This document shows positions 15,847 through 23,709 of a stretch of 64,000 nucleotides of DNA, one piece after another. How positions within the stretch are numbered: position 1 is the first letter of the stretch; each line of letters starts with the position of its first letter. Made by a program: the position numbers and the translations under genes. The stretch spans positions 6,014,001 to 6,078,000 of the forward strand of contig NZ_JACHMQ010000001.1 of assembly GCF_014208105.1 (NCBI RefSeq). The letters run 5' to 3'. Source of the stretch: Actinomadura coerulea (GTDB lineage: Bacteria; Actinomycetota; Actinomycetes; Streptosporangiales; Streptosporangiaceae). The notes under the pieces were generated by a model, which worked only from the letters and a program-made list of their open reading frames with translations, was not told the DNA's origin and ran no database searches.

Positions 15847-16215
15847 TCAGCTTTCGGAGTCGAGAGCGGTGTGGTCGAAGCTCTGGGGCGCCATGGCGTC
15901 CACAACCTGGGCCACCGCCTCGACCAGCGCTCTGCCTGTCGGCGTGCCGGTCACCGTCCACACTTCCCGGTCTTCCTCCTCGACACTGGTGACGCCGTCG
16001 ACGGCGCTCAGCGCGTCGGCGATCCGGCGGCGCAGCTCGGATTCGAGGGGGTCCGTGCGGACGAACTCCATCACCCAGACGCTGACACTCCACAGCGGCG
16101 CTGCTCGGAGCTTGGAGGCCGAGACAGCGCGGAGGTCCGGATCATCCGTCTTGCGTAGCCACTCTTCGGCTATCCCCGAGTCGAGCGGCTGTACCTGCTG
16201 GACGTCGTCACTCAC
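15847..16215 (-). CDS. Hypothetical protein
   Basis: 122 residues, ATG start at 16215 and a plausible codon pattern. The sequence is mixed alpha/beta and acidic. It includes SVSVWVMEFVRTDPLESELR and a strand-turn-strand TSVEEEDREVWTVTGTPTG. No membrane segment, signal peptide or cysteine motif is seen. I do not recognise the family. It stands alone between the GNAT gene and the sigma-factor operon, both also on the minus strand but separated by gaps of 86 and about 390 bases. Confidence 0.6.
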   Translation of the reverse strand: MSDDVQQVQPLDSGIAEEWLRKTDDPDLRAVSASKLRAAPLWSVSVWVMEFVRTDPLESELRRRIADALSAVDGVTSVEEEDREVWTVTGTPTGRALVEAVAQVVDAMAPQSFDHTALDSES

Positions 16216-16301
16216 CCGACGAGGTTATCCGGGGGTGCTTGGGCGGATCGCCCGAACCGAGCGGGTAGTCGGGTGAGTCCTCTACGGCGCGGGCGTCCGC
16301 C

Positions 16302-17447
16302 TCAAGTGCGCAGTTGCGCGTTGAGCCGGGCGGCCTGCCGCGTGAGGTGGTCGCGTTCGGGAAGGTTGGGCGCTGACCGGGCGGCCTGGGCGTAGAGCCG
16401 TGCCGCTGTGGCCGGGTCACCGTCACGTTCGTGCAGGTACGCCGCGGCGGCGGTGTAGCGGGGCAGGGACGGGTCGAGCTCCGCCAGGGCGGCCAGGCCG
16501 GCCCGCGGGCCGTCGGCCTCGCCTACCGCCACGGCCCGGTTGAGGCGGGCCACCGGGTTGCCGGTGAGGCGCACCAGCTCGTCGTACCACTCGACGATCT
16601 GCACCCAGTCGGTCTCGGCGGCCGTCCGGGCGTCGGCGTGGAGCGCGGCGACGGCCGCCTGCGCCTGGAATTCGCCCAGGCGGTCGCGCATGAGGGCCGC
16701 CTGGAGCACGTCCACGCCCTCGGCGATCAGGCGGGTGTCCCACAGGCTGCGGTCCTGCTCGGCGAGGGGCACGAGTCTGCCGTCGGGGCCGGTCCGCGCC
16801 GCGCGCCGCGCGTGGTGCAGCAGCATGAGCGCGAGCAGGCCCGCCACCTCCTCGTGGTGGGTCTTGGCCGCGAGCTGGCGGGTGAGCCGGATCGCCTCGG
16901 CGGCCAGGTCGACGTCGCCCGAGTAGCCCTCGTTGAAGACCAGGTAGAGCACGCGCAGGACGGTGGCGACGTCACCGCGCTGGTTGAACCGGACGTCCGA
17001 GACGGTCCGCTTGGCCCTGCTGATCCGCTGGGCCATGGTCGCCTCCGGCACGAGGTAGGCCTGCGCGATCTGACGTGTGGTCAGGCCGCCGACCGCGCGG
17101 AGCGTGAGCGCGACGGCCGAGGCCGGCGTCAGGGACGGATGCGCGCACAGGAAGTACAGCTGAAGCGTGTCGTCGGCCGCCTCGCCCGGGCCGGGCGAGG
17201 GCTCGGTCTCGACGCGTACCTCGCGGCGCCGCCGGGAGGTGTCGGCACGGGCGGCGTCGAGGAACTTGCGCCAGGCCACGGTGACCAGCCAGCCCTTGGG
17301 GTCCTGCGGCATGTCGTCCGGCCACACGCGCACCGCCTCGACCATGGCGTCCTGCACGGCGTCCTCGGCCTCCGCGAAGTCGGCCCCGCGGCGGACGAGG
17401 ACACCGATCACCGCGGGCACCAGCTCCCGCAGCAGCGCCTCGTTCAC
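16302..17447 (-). CDS. ECF RNA polymerase sigma factor with TPR-like C-terminal extension (DUF6596 type)
   Basis: 381 residues from a GTG at 17447 that overlaps the stop of the upstream YCII gene by 4 bases. Region 2 is near residues 10-70 (EDAVQDAMVEAVRVWPDDM), region 4 near 115-160 (TRQIAQAYLVPEATMAQRIS, a helix-turn-helix). The long C-terminal half (about 165-381) is helical, with YLVFNEGYSGDVDLAAEAIR and repeats resembling TPRs. This layout is the ECF42-like group. Members are typically encoded next to a DGPF/YCII protein, as here. No anti-sigma gene is visible, so the C-terminal extension may regulate it. Confidence 0.9.
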   Translation of the reverse strand: MNEALLRELVPAVIGVLVRRGADFAEAEDAVQDAMVEAVRVWPDDMPQDPKGWLVTVAWRKFLDAARADTSRRRREVRVETEPSPGPGEAADDTLQLYFLCAHPSLTPASAVALTLRAVGGLTTRQIAQAYLVPEATMAQRISRAKRTVSDVRFNQRGDVATVLRVLYLVFNEGYSGDVDLAAEAIRLTRQLAAKTHHEEVAGLLALMLLHHARRAARTGPDGRLVPLAEQDRSLWDTRLIAEGVDVLQAALMRDRLGEFQAQAAVAALHADARTAAETDWVQIVEWYDELVRLTGNPVARLNRAVAVGEADGPRAGLAALAELDPSLPRYTAAAAYLHERDGDPATAARLYAQAARSAPNLPERDHLTRQAARLNAQLRT

Positions 17448-17851
17448 TCGGTCACCGTGGGCGCCTCGGTCAGGAAGGGGCGCACCTCGAGCCATTCGTA
17501 GATCGGCTTCCCGCCCGCCCCCGGGGCCGCGGACAGTTCTCCGGCCAGTTCGAACGCCCGCTCGCGGCTCTCGACATCGATCGCTATCCAGCCGGCGATC
17601 AGGTCCTTGGTCTCGGCGAACGGGCCGTCGGTGACCGGCGGCCGGCCCTCGCCGCCGTACCGGACGAACGTCCCCTCCTGGGAAAGCCCCTGGGAGTCGA
17701 CGAACTCGCCGGACCCTTCGAGCCGCGAGATGAAGTCCTGCATGTACTGCACGTGGGCCGTGAGCTCCTCCGGCGTCCACTGCTCCATCGGCACGTCGTT
17801 GGCCGGTGCCGGCGCGCCTCGGTAGTGCTTGAGCAGCAGGTACTTGGCCAT
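17444..17851 (-). CDS. YCII/DGPF-domain protein, sigma-factor partner
   Basis: 135 residues. The eponymous DGPF motif is present in TDGPFAETKDLIAGW (about residue 75), and the N-terminus MAKYLLLKHYRGAPAP is typical of the family. These small ferredoxin-fold proteins are regularly encoded beside ECF42-type sigma factors, and the 4-base overlap here couples their translation. The biochemical role is not known; a regulatory or small-molecule function is inferred from context only. Confidence 0.9.
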   Translation of the reverse strand: MAKYLLLKHYRGAPAPANDVPMEQWTPEELTAHVQYMQDFISRLEGSGEFVDSQGLSQEGTFVRYGGEGRPPVTDGPFAETKDLIAGWIAIDVESRERAFELAGELSAAPGAGGKPIYEWLEVRPFLTEAPTVTE

Positions 17852-17985
17852 CGTGTTCTCCTTGATGTGTTCCAGGCCATTGTGGCCGTGTCACTGCCGG
17901 GGACGGAGCCGCGCGCGTCTTCTCGACATGCCGCCACGGATTCTTTCAGGCGGATTTCAGCTGACGCGGCGGGCTCGACGGGCTG

Positions 17986-18290
17986 TCAGGCGAGCTGCTC
18001 GGCCAACCCGACGATGATCCCCTCGGGGCCGCGGAGGTAGCAGAGCCGGTAGCTGTCCTCGTACCGCGCCACCTCGCCGAGGACTTTGGCGCCGTGGGCG
18101 CGCAGGCGGGCGATGGTGCCGTCGATGTCGACGACGGCGAACATGACGCGGTGCAGGCCCAGCGTGTTGGGCGGCGGGTTCTCCTGCCCGGCGCGGATCG
18201 CCGCGGGGGCGTGGTACTTCATCAGTTGGGCCTTCACCACCAGGGCGTCCACCCTGCCGAACCTGAGGCGCTCACCGTCCTGAAGGAAAC
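17986..18290 (-). pseudogene. Truncated VOC (glyoxalase-like) protein
   Basis: About 95 residues of the C-terminal half of a glyoxalase/bleomycin-resistance fold: AQLMKYHAPAAIRAGQENPP, then HRVMFAVVDIDGTIARLRAH and RLCYLRGPEGIIVGLAEQLA. The N-terminal beta-alpha-beta module that should carry the first metal ligand is missing: upstream of about 18290 the sequence becomes the hairpin at 18292. It is therefore a 5'-truncated gene. The terminal Glu of GPEG is the usual second-module metal ligand. Confidence 0.65.
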
Positions 18291-18291
18291 G

Positions 18292-18328
18292 CAGAGGCCG
18301 GTTTCGAAGGTCTCGAAACCGGCCTCTG
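18292..18328. terminator. Perfect 16-bp hairpin (bidirectional terminator)
   Basis: Arms 18292-18307 and 18313-18328 are perfectly complementary, with a 5-nt loop. It lies 61 bases beyond the stop of the minus-strand DUF1269 gene and abuts the broken VOC gene, which suggests it marks the rearrangement boundary. Confidence 0.75.
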
Positions 18329-18388
18329 GACCGTCGGCGTGCCATGGCCCCCGGCTCCGGCGAGCGGGGTCGCCGCGCTGCTGGATGC

Positions 18389-18892
18389 TCAGGCGGGCTG
18401 GGGCGCGCGAGCGGCCTTGACCGCCTCCCGCAGGTGCTCCTCCTGCTCGGGGGACAGCGAGGTCTGGATGAGCCTGCCGCCCAGCGGCGCCATCTCCGGG
18501 ACTGCCTTCTCGGGATTGCGCTTGTCGATCAGGACGAACACGGCCGCGGCGCCGGGCGGCAGCTGCTCGCCGAGGTTGTGCATGAAGTCGTCGTCGATGC
18601 CCGAGTCGGCCGCTGAGCCCATGGCCGCGCCGGTGGCTCCGCCGATGGCCATGCCGAGCAGCGGCATGAAGAAGACGAGCCCGATCAGCCCGCCCCACGC
18701 GGCGCCGCCGAGGGCGCCGCCTGCGACGAGGTTGCGGGCCTGGTGGAGCTTGATCCTGCCGTCCTGCCTGCGCTCGACGATGACGACGTCCGCCAGCTCG
18801 ATGATGTGCTCCTTGTGCAGCTGGACGAGCTTCTCCCGCGCCTGCTCGGCGTGGGGCAGGTCGTCGTACGCGACAGCGATCAGGTCGCTCAT
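18389..18892 (-). CDS. DUF1269 membrane protein
   Basis: 167 residues, ATG 18892. It starts MSDLIAVAYDDLPHAEQARE, the ferredoxin-like opening of DUF1269. A central Gly/Ala-rich hydrophobic segment (about 57-95, WGGLIGLVFFMPLLGMAIGG) forms a membrane hairpin. The C-terminal soluble part contains AVFVLIDKRNPEKAVPEM. The family is often annotated as stress-related membrane protein; the molecular role is unknown. It has its own terminator at 18292. The 400 bases upstream (18893-19273) show no gene. Confidence 0.85.
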   Translation of the reverse strand: MSDLIAVAYDDLPHAEQAREKLVQLHKEHIIELADVVIVERRQDGRIKLHQARNLVAGGALGGAAWGGLIGLVFFMPLLGMAIGGATGAAMGSAADSGIDDDFMHNLGEQLPPGAAAVFVLIDKRNPEKAVPEMAPLGGRLIQTSLSPEQEEHLREAVKAARAPQPA

Positions 18893-19273
18893 GTTCCCCC
18901 CGGTCGTGTCTCCCGCTGCCGGGCGCGGGAGGATGCGTGCTCGCTGTGTGCGGCGGTTCCCGGCGTGCCGATCACCCGCGCGATATGTCGGGATGCCCCG
19001 GAGAGTCCCCAATGCGCGGTCCCTCGCAAACCATGGGTGGGGCTCTCTTGGACCGGGGCGGGGCAAAACGTGGGTTGTGATTGGCGTAAGCCGGCGGCGC
19101 CTCGGCGGATTGCCGAAGCAGCCAAGTAGGGGCTGGGCGCGGCGGCCGCGCTCTGGGGCGCCAGTGGACTGGACCAAGCGGGTTCTCGAATGGCCGACGG
19201 CCTGGACTCTTCGCTGCCTCACGGCATTGGCGGCGCTGAGATCGGACCTTGGCCTATGCGGTCCCGACCCCGG

Positions 19274-19315
19274 TTATCCAGATAAGGAGGGCAGTTCTCC
19301 ACAGGTTGTGGATAA
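19274..19315. promoter_or_regulatory. DnaA-box pair
   Basis: TTATCCAGA (one mismatch) at 19274-19282 and an exact TGTGGATAA at 19307-19315, 24 bases apart, in a gene-free stretch next to the broken dioxygenase gene. Confidence 0.55.
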
Positions 19316-19348
19316 CCGAGTGCTCCGGGATGCCGACGAGGAAGCAGT

Positions 19349-19857
19349 TCACATCGCACCCTGCCACATCGCCCCCGCCGGAGCGGCGATCCTGGCGCTG
19401 ATCTTTGGTGCGCCGCCGAGCCATGTCATCTGAGAGTCCAGGTGGGGGCTGCCTGCCACGAAGACGTGGGTGGTCAGCGGGGCGTGGCCGTCCGCCCGGA
19501 CGATGAAATGGATGTGCGCCGGCCGGTAGGGATGGCGGCCGGTGGCCCGCAGAAACCGTCCGACCGGTCCGTCCGTCGGGATCGGGTAATGGCTGGGCAG
19601 GACGGTCCGGAATCGGAACCGCCCTTCGGAGTCGGTGTGGAAAAGACCGCGCCCGTTGCCGGCCGGTTGGACCCCGGGCTGCTGGATGTCGTAGAACCCG
19701 TTCGCGTCGCACTGCCAGACGTCCACCTCGGCGTGGGGCAGGGGCGTCCCGTCGCTGCTGAGGACCCGGCCCCAACACCGGGAGTGTCGCGGAAACTGTC
19801 CTGGACGGCCCTCGTCGCAGTGTGCTCATTGAAGTCCACGGATGCCTCCCTTTCCAC
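19349..19857 (-). pseudogene. Decayed intradiol ring-cleavage dioxygenase
   Basis: The C-terminal half of an intradiol (catechol 1,2- or protocatechuate-type) dioxygenase. The recognisable part reads DVWQCDANGFYDIQQPG, HYPIPTDGPVGRFLRATGRH and PYRPAHIHFIVRADG. All four iron ligands (two Tyr, two His) are present. The N-terminal piece (MEREASVDFNEHTATRAVQD, from about 19857) is in another frame. The C-terminus after HVFVAGSPHLDSQ does not continue as in the family. The gene thus has a frameshift and lost ends. It must once have cleaved a catechol-like ring; no partner catabolic genes remain. Confidence 0.7.
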
Positions 19858-19869
19858 AGCCTGTGGAAA
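19851..19869. promoter_or_regulatory. Palindrome of two half DnaA boxes
   Basis: TTTCCACAG, one base, CTGTGGAAA: a perfect 9-bp inverted repeat with the TCCACA/TGTGGA core of DnaA boxes. Confidence 0.45.
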
Positions 19870-20099
19870 ACTCTGGCGACGGGGACGTCCTCACTTCCAG
19901 CACGGTGCCGGCCGGGCGGCTTGAACCGACTTTCGCGGCCTCTCGGCCCTTGGTGCGCGGACCGCCGTGGATCGTCCTGAGTGCGGTGGCGTGCGCCGCG
20001 CCGATGATCGCGATGACGCTTATCATTCCCCACCTCCGCGGTTCGCGCGCGCTTGTCCGACGCGGTCACGCCGCCGGGCGCCAGGCCTTCGCGGGCGTG

Positions 20100-20115
20100 T
20101 AGTCAAACTTGACTA
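20100..20115. promoter_or_regulatory. Candidate operator upstream of the VOC gene
   Basis: TAGTCAA-AC-TTGACTA, a perfect 7-bp inverted repeat with a 2-bp centre, 30 bases before the start at 20145. TTGACT on either strand could also act as a -35 element. The binding regulator is unknown. The stretch 19870-20099 has no gene I can support. Confidence 0.45.
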
Positions 20116-20144
20116 AACGAAGCCCTCTTCCTACGCTCCCGACC

Positions 20145-20882
20145 ATGGGTGAGAAGGCGATTCCGATCTTTCCGTGCCGGTCGATTGAGCTGACCTGGGA
20201 CTTCTACCGGGCGCTCGGTTTCGAGCAGAGCAGCTGGCAGACGCGTCCCAATCCGTACCTCGGGGTCCGGCGGGACGACGTCGAACTCCACTTCTTCGGG
20301 TGGAAGAAACACGAGCCGGCCGCGTCCATGAACATGTGCTACATCAGCACGACGGAGGTGGACGTCCTGTACGAGACGTTTCGCGGCGGGCTCCGTGAGG
20401 CTCTCGGCCGGGTCCCGGCCCGGGGACTGCCCCGACTGAGCGCGTTGCGGGACATGTCGTACGGGGTCCGGCAGTTCCTGCTCAGCGACCCGGACGGGCT
20501 CCAGCTCCGCATCGGCCAGGCCATCTCGAAGGACACGCGGCACGCGCCCATTCCGGAAGAGAAGGTGGCACGGGCCCTTCACATGGCGAGCCTTCTCGGC
20601 GAGTCGAAGGGGGACCACCGCGCCGCCGCGCGGATCCTCGATCGGCTGCTGCGGTCCGATCAGGCGCTGTCCCCGTCCGAGCGGCTCAGAGCCCTGGTCC
20701 TGAGCGCCGACGCGGCCTCCCACCTGGAGGAGTGGCCCCGCGTCCGTGCCCTCGCGGCCGAGGCCCGTGCGATCGACCTGCCGGTCTCCGCCGACCTGGG
20801 CGACGACCTCCGCCGCCTGGCCGATCTCGAAGTCGCCGTCCCCGTCGACGGTCCGACTCCACCGACCGGAAGCACGCGCTGA
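20145..20882 (+). CDS. VOC-family (bleomycin-resistance-like) protein with helical C-terminal extension
   Basis: 245 residues from ATG 20145. Residues 1-125 are a single VOC module: MGEKAIPIFPCRSIELTWDF, FYRALGFEQSSWQTRPNPYL, VELHFFGWKKHEP and FLLSDPDGLQLRIGQ. The order resembles bleomycin-binding proteins, which sequester drugs as dimers rather than catalyse. Residues 130-245 are helical and TPR-like (HRAAARILDRLLRSDQALSP), a common extension in actinomycete members. A palindromic operator candidate lies upstream. Resistance to a bleomycin-like compound is possible but not shown. Confidence 0.8.
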   Translation: MGEKAIPIFPCRSIELTWDFYRALGFEQSSWQTRPNPYLGVRRDDVELHFFGWKKHEPAASMNMCYISTTEVDVLYETFRGGLREALGRVPARGLPRLSALRDMSYGVRQFLLSDPDGLQLRIGQAISKDTRHAPIPEEKVARALHMASLLGESKGDHRAAARILDRLLRSDQALSPSERLRALVLSADAASHLEEWPRVRALAAEARAIDLPVSADLGDDLRRLADLEVAVPVDGPTPPTGSTR

Positions 20883-20974
20883 CCAGACCCCGCGCTGGGG
20901 GTGAAACCCATGGGTGAGCGCCACTCGGTGGCTGATCGGGCTGCCTCGACCGCCGGGTCGGGGGCCGGTGTGGA

Positions 20975-21450
20975 GGGATGTGATGTCCACCCACGTGTTG
21001 CCCCGACGGAGCGCCGTGTTGGGGACACGGCTGGGGATTGCTGTGGGCAACTCTGTCCACCGGGGTGGTGGGGTTGTGGAAGGGATTCGCCCACAGGGTG
21101 TGAACGGGGTGTGGACAATGTCGCCGCAGAGGGGGTTCTCCCGCTGGTCAGCGGCTTTTCCACGACGTGGACAACTGAGCACGCGGGTTGGGGGCGAGCT
21201 GGGGAAGAATGTGGACGTGGAGCCGCGTCCCCGTACCCAGGTTGTGCACGACAGTTATCCACAGGCTGTGGATTCTGTGGATGGACGGACTCTTTCGGCC
21301 ATGATGGGGAGGGCGGCGGCGGACGTGCCGTCCTGACCGTGGAAAGCCCGGCTGTTCTGGGGATCCACCTGTGGACGCGGCCCCGGAAAGCCCTGCTGCG
21401 GCGACGAGGGAGGTGTGCGCGACGGCGCCAACAGCCTGTGGATAACTCTC
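20975..21450. other. Second dense DnaA-box cluster
   Basis: Within the 655-bp gene-free gap between the VOC gene and the DUF3307 gene there are at least nine DnaA-box-like 9-mers. Three are exact: TGTGGACAA 21110-21118, TTATCCACA 21255-21263 and TGTGGATAA 21437-21445. Close matches include CGTGGACAA 21166, TGTGGACGT 21210, TGTGGATTC 21267, TGTGGATGG 21276, TGTGGGCAA near 21041 and TGTCCACCG at 21054. It has more exact boxes than the dnaA-dnaN gap. It could be a DnaA-titration/regulatory locus (datA- or DARS-like) or part of an extended origin. No clear AT-rich unwinding stretch is seen. Confidence 0.7.
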
Positions 21451-21461
21451 CCTAAGGAAAA

Positions 21462-21489
21462 GGCCCTCGCACGCGGGAGTGCGAGGGCC
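21462..21489 (-). terminator. Terminator of the DUF3307 gene
   Basis: An 11-bp perfect stem (21462-21472, 21479-21489) with a 6-nt loop; on the minus strand it is followed by TTTTCCTTAG. It lies 49 bases after the stop of the minus-strand gene. Confidence 0.7.
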
Positions 21490-21537
21490 GGTGATCGAGG
21501 CGGCGCCGGTGGACGGCTCCGCCGGGGTGGTGGGTAC

Positions 21538-22044
21538 CTACGCCGCGACCGCCGTCACGACGGAGGCGATGAAGATCCACCACCAGTGCCACGCCTGGTC
21601 GAGGGCGTACCGCCCCGTCCCCAGTACGAGGTTGTCGTCCTTGCCGGCTCGCGGAGCGCCGAGCCGGTAGAAGGTCCCCACGGCCTCTCCCCTGAGCCCG
21701 TGGAGCCGGTCGACGAGTTCGGCCAGCCGCTGCAGGGGGAGCCGGCGGTCGGCCCAGAAGTGGGTGACCGCCGAGATCAGCTGTCCGAGGGCGAAGCTGA
21801 AGAGCGAGATCCGCAGGTCGAACAGCGCCCACATCATGGCGACGACCAGCGCCGTGCACACGGTGTACGACACCACGTGCCGCAGGCACGCCAGGCGCCC
21901 CTTCCACATCTGGTCGCCGCGCAGACCCTTGTCCCTTTCCTGGACACCGGTCTGCACCCAGTGGTCGCCGACGTTGTGCGCGACGAGCATCGATGCCAGC
22001 ACGACCACGAAGGTCAGTGCGGCAGCGATCTTGTCCGGAGACAT
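21538..22044 (-). CDS. DUF3307-type integral membrane protein
   Basis: 168 residues, ATG 22044. Four hydrophobic segments: about 5-25 (IAAALTFVVVLASMLVAHNV), 58-75 (VSYTVCTALVVAMMWALF), 78-95 and 148-168 (WHWWWIFIASVVTAVAA). Conserved polar residues sit at membrane edges: HNVGDHWVQTGVQERDKG, HFWADRR and DDNLVLGTGRYALDQAWHW. The DHWVQ and DQAWH blocks are typical of the DUF3307 group. Function unknown. The 390 bases upstream (22045-22434) hold no gene and separate it from the divergent LexA-box gene. Confidence 0.8.
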   Translation of the reverse strand: MSPDKIAAALTFVVVLASMLVAHNVGDHWVQTGVQERDKGLRGDQMWKGRLACLRHVVSYTVCTALVVAMMWALFDLRISLFSFALGQLISAVTHFWADRRLPLQRLAELVDRLHGLRGEAVGTFYRLGAPRAGKDDNLVLGTGRYALDQAWHWWWIFIASVVTAVAA

Positions 22045-22434
22045 GTCTCACCTCACGGTGTTTCCGTTGCCGGCCCGGGGGAGACCCGGGCGACCGGCTC
22101 CGAGCGCCGGTTGATCAACACCGTTCCACAGGCGGTGTCTGGCGTGTGGTCATTCGTGACCATCGCGCGATGGCTTCGCGCGAGTCGGGCCGCCTGAGTC
22201 GCGCCGCGGGGACCGACGAGATCGAGATCGCCGGGGCGGAGGGCGTCCGCGAAGCCGGCGGCTGAGATCGGGATGAGGATGCGGGGTGGTTTCTGTTGGT
22301 CTGTTCATGACCCGCGAGACTCGGCTCGGCGCCGCGACGGCGAGCGGCTCGCCACGCCCGGCGGCACGGCGTCCTTCGCGCCCCGATCCGCCCGGAGCCG
22401 CTGCCCGGCCGGGCCGGAAGGCCCCTCCGACCTG

Positions 22435-22448
22435 CGAACATTTGTTCG
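22435..22448. promoter_or_regulatory. LexA SOS box
   Basis: CGAACATTTGTTCG, a match to the Gram-positive LexA consensus (CGAAC-N4-GTTCG). It lies 21 bases before the ATG at 22470. A TACTCT -10-like element at 22458-22463 ends 6 bases before the ATG, implying a leaderless transcript with the LexA site just upstream of the -10. Confidence 0.85.
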
Positions 22449-22469
22449 AATGCGTGCTACTCTCCCCGC

Positions 22470-22703
22470 ATGGGGCAGTTGCTGAACGAGCCGGTCCGAG
22501 CCGAGCACGACCCGGCGGGACGGCTCACCGCGTACGAGTGGCGGGGGACGCGCTACGCGGTGGACGCGGTGCTGAAGACCTACGGATCGGCCCAGGAGGG
22601 CAGGGTCTACCGTTTCCGCGTCACCGGCGCGGAGGGCGTGGCCGTCGTGGAGCTCGGCCGTGACGAGGACCGCTGGCGGCTCCGGCACGTCTTCTCGGCC
22701 TGA
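22470..22703 (+). CDS. Small DUF6504-like protein under a LexA box
   Basis: 77 residues, ATG 22470, with no separate ribosome site (leaderless prediction). The sequence is a compact beta-rich domain: PAGRLTAYEWRGTRYAVDAV and YRFRVTGAEGVAVVELGRDE. From memory it resembles the DUF6504 family, found in actinomycetes close to DNA polymerase Y/ImuB-DnaE2 mutasome genes. No such genes are in the window. The perfect SOS box makes DNA-damage induction very likely. The family name is less certain than the regulation. Confidence 0.7.
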   Translation: MGQLLNEPVRAEHDPAGRLTAYEWRGTRYAVDAVLKTYGSAQEGRVYRFRVTGAEGVAVVELGRDEDRWRLRHVFSA

Positions 22704-23598
22704 CCGGCGCCTGGACGGGGTCCCGTCCGGTGCCCGGGGATTCGACCGGACGTCGTGGACGCGGGTGGGCGGCATCCAGGGCGCGCCGCTCGACCTGCTG
22801 ACGGCCCGCATCGGCCGACGTCACTACGCGCCGCACGCCCACGACGAGTACGCCATCGGTGTCACCGTCGACGGCACGGAGACGATGCTCTACCGGGGCG
22901 AGAGGATCTACTCGGCGGCCGGCAGCGTCGTGGTGGTCGAGCCGGGCGAGGCGCACACCGGCGGTCCGGCGCGTCCGGAGGGCTTCGCGTACCTGTGCCT
23001 CTATCCCGCCGCCGAGCTGCTGGGCGCGGCGACGGCCCTGGAGGCCGGCCCGGTACCGGCCGCCCCGCACTTCGCGAAACCGATCATCGACGACCGGGGG
23101 CTCGGCGAGGCGCTGCGCCTCGCCCACATCGCCCTGCGGCTCGGCGCCGACCCGCTCGAGGGCGAGTCGCGGCTGCTCGGCGTGCTGGGCACGCTCGTCC
23201 GGCGGCACGCGGCGTCCGGCCCGAAGGCGGTCCCGGCCCGTCGCGGGGCCGAGTCCGGGCGCATCGCGAGGGCGGTCGCGGCCCGCCTGTCCGACGAGCT
23301 GACCGCGCCGCCGACGCTCGCCGAGGTGGCCGCCGACCTGGGGCTGTCGCGCTACCAGCTCCTGCGTGCCTTCCGGGACGCGATGGGCATGCCGCCGTAC
23401 GCGTGGCTCGCCCAGCACCGGGTGGCCCGCGCCCGGTCGCTGCTGGACGCGGGCCACCGTCCGGCCGAGGCGGCGACGCTCGTCGGGTTCGCCGACCAGG
23501 CGCATCTCACGCGCTGGTTCCGCCGCGTGCTGGGCGTCACCCCGGGCGTCTACCGCAACAGCGTTCAAGACAGCACATACCGCCGACCCTCATTCTGA
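22660..23598 (+). CDS. AraC-family transcriptional regulator
   Basis: Up to 312 residues. The start is uncertain: ATG 22660 overlaps the previous gene by 44 bases, and GTG 22765 would remove 35 poorly conserved residues. N-terminal cupin-like sensing domain: HYAPHAHDEYAIGVTVDG and VVVVEPGEAHTGGP. The two helix-turn-helices at the C-terminus are PTLAEVAADLGLSRYQLLRA and AATLVGFADQAHLTRWFRRV, ending in GVTPGVYRN as in the family. It lies 111 bases upstream of an EamA exporter gene and probably regulates it; AraC-EamA pairs are common. Confidence 0.9.
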   Translation: MTRTAGGSGTSSRPDRRLDGVPSGARGFDRTSWTRVGGIQGAPLDLLTARIGRRHYAPHAHDEYAIGVTVDGTETMLYRGERIYSAAGSVVVVEPGEAHTGGPARPEGFAYLCLYPAAELLGAATALEAGPVPAAPHFAKPIIDDRGLGEALRLAHIALRLGADPLEGESRLLGVLGTLVRRHAASGPKAVPARRGAESGRIARAVAARLSDELTAPPTLAEVAADLGLSRYQLLRAFRDAMGMPPYAWLAQHRVARARSLLDAGHRPAEAATLVGFADQAHLTRWFRRVLGVTPGVYRNSVQDSTYRRPSF

Positions 23599-23709
23599 AC
23601 GTCCGCCCCGGGTCGGACCCGGGTGCCGGGGCCGATCGCGAACGCGCCCGCTCCAGGAGGCTCTCGGTGCGGAGGCGGCCCGGGCGGGCGGTCGAGATCG
23701 GAGGTCGGG

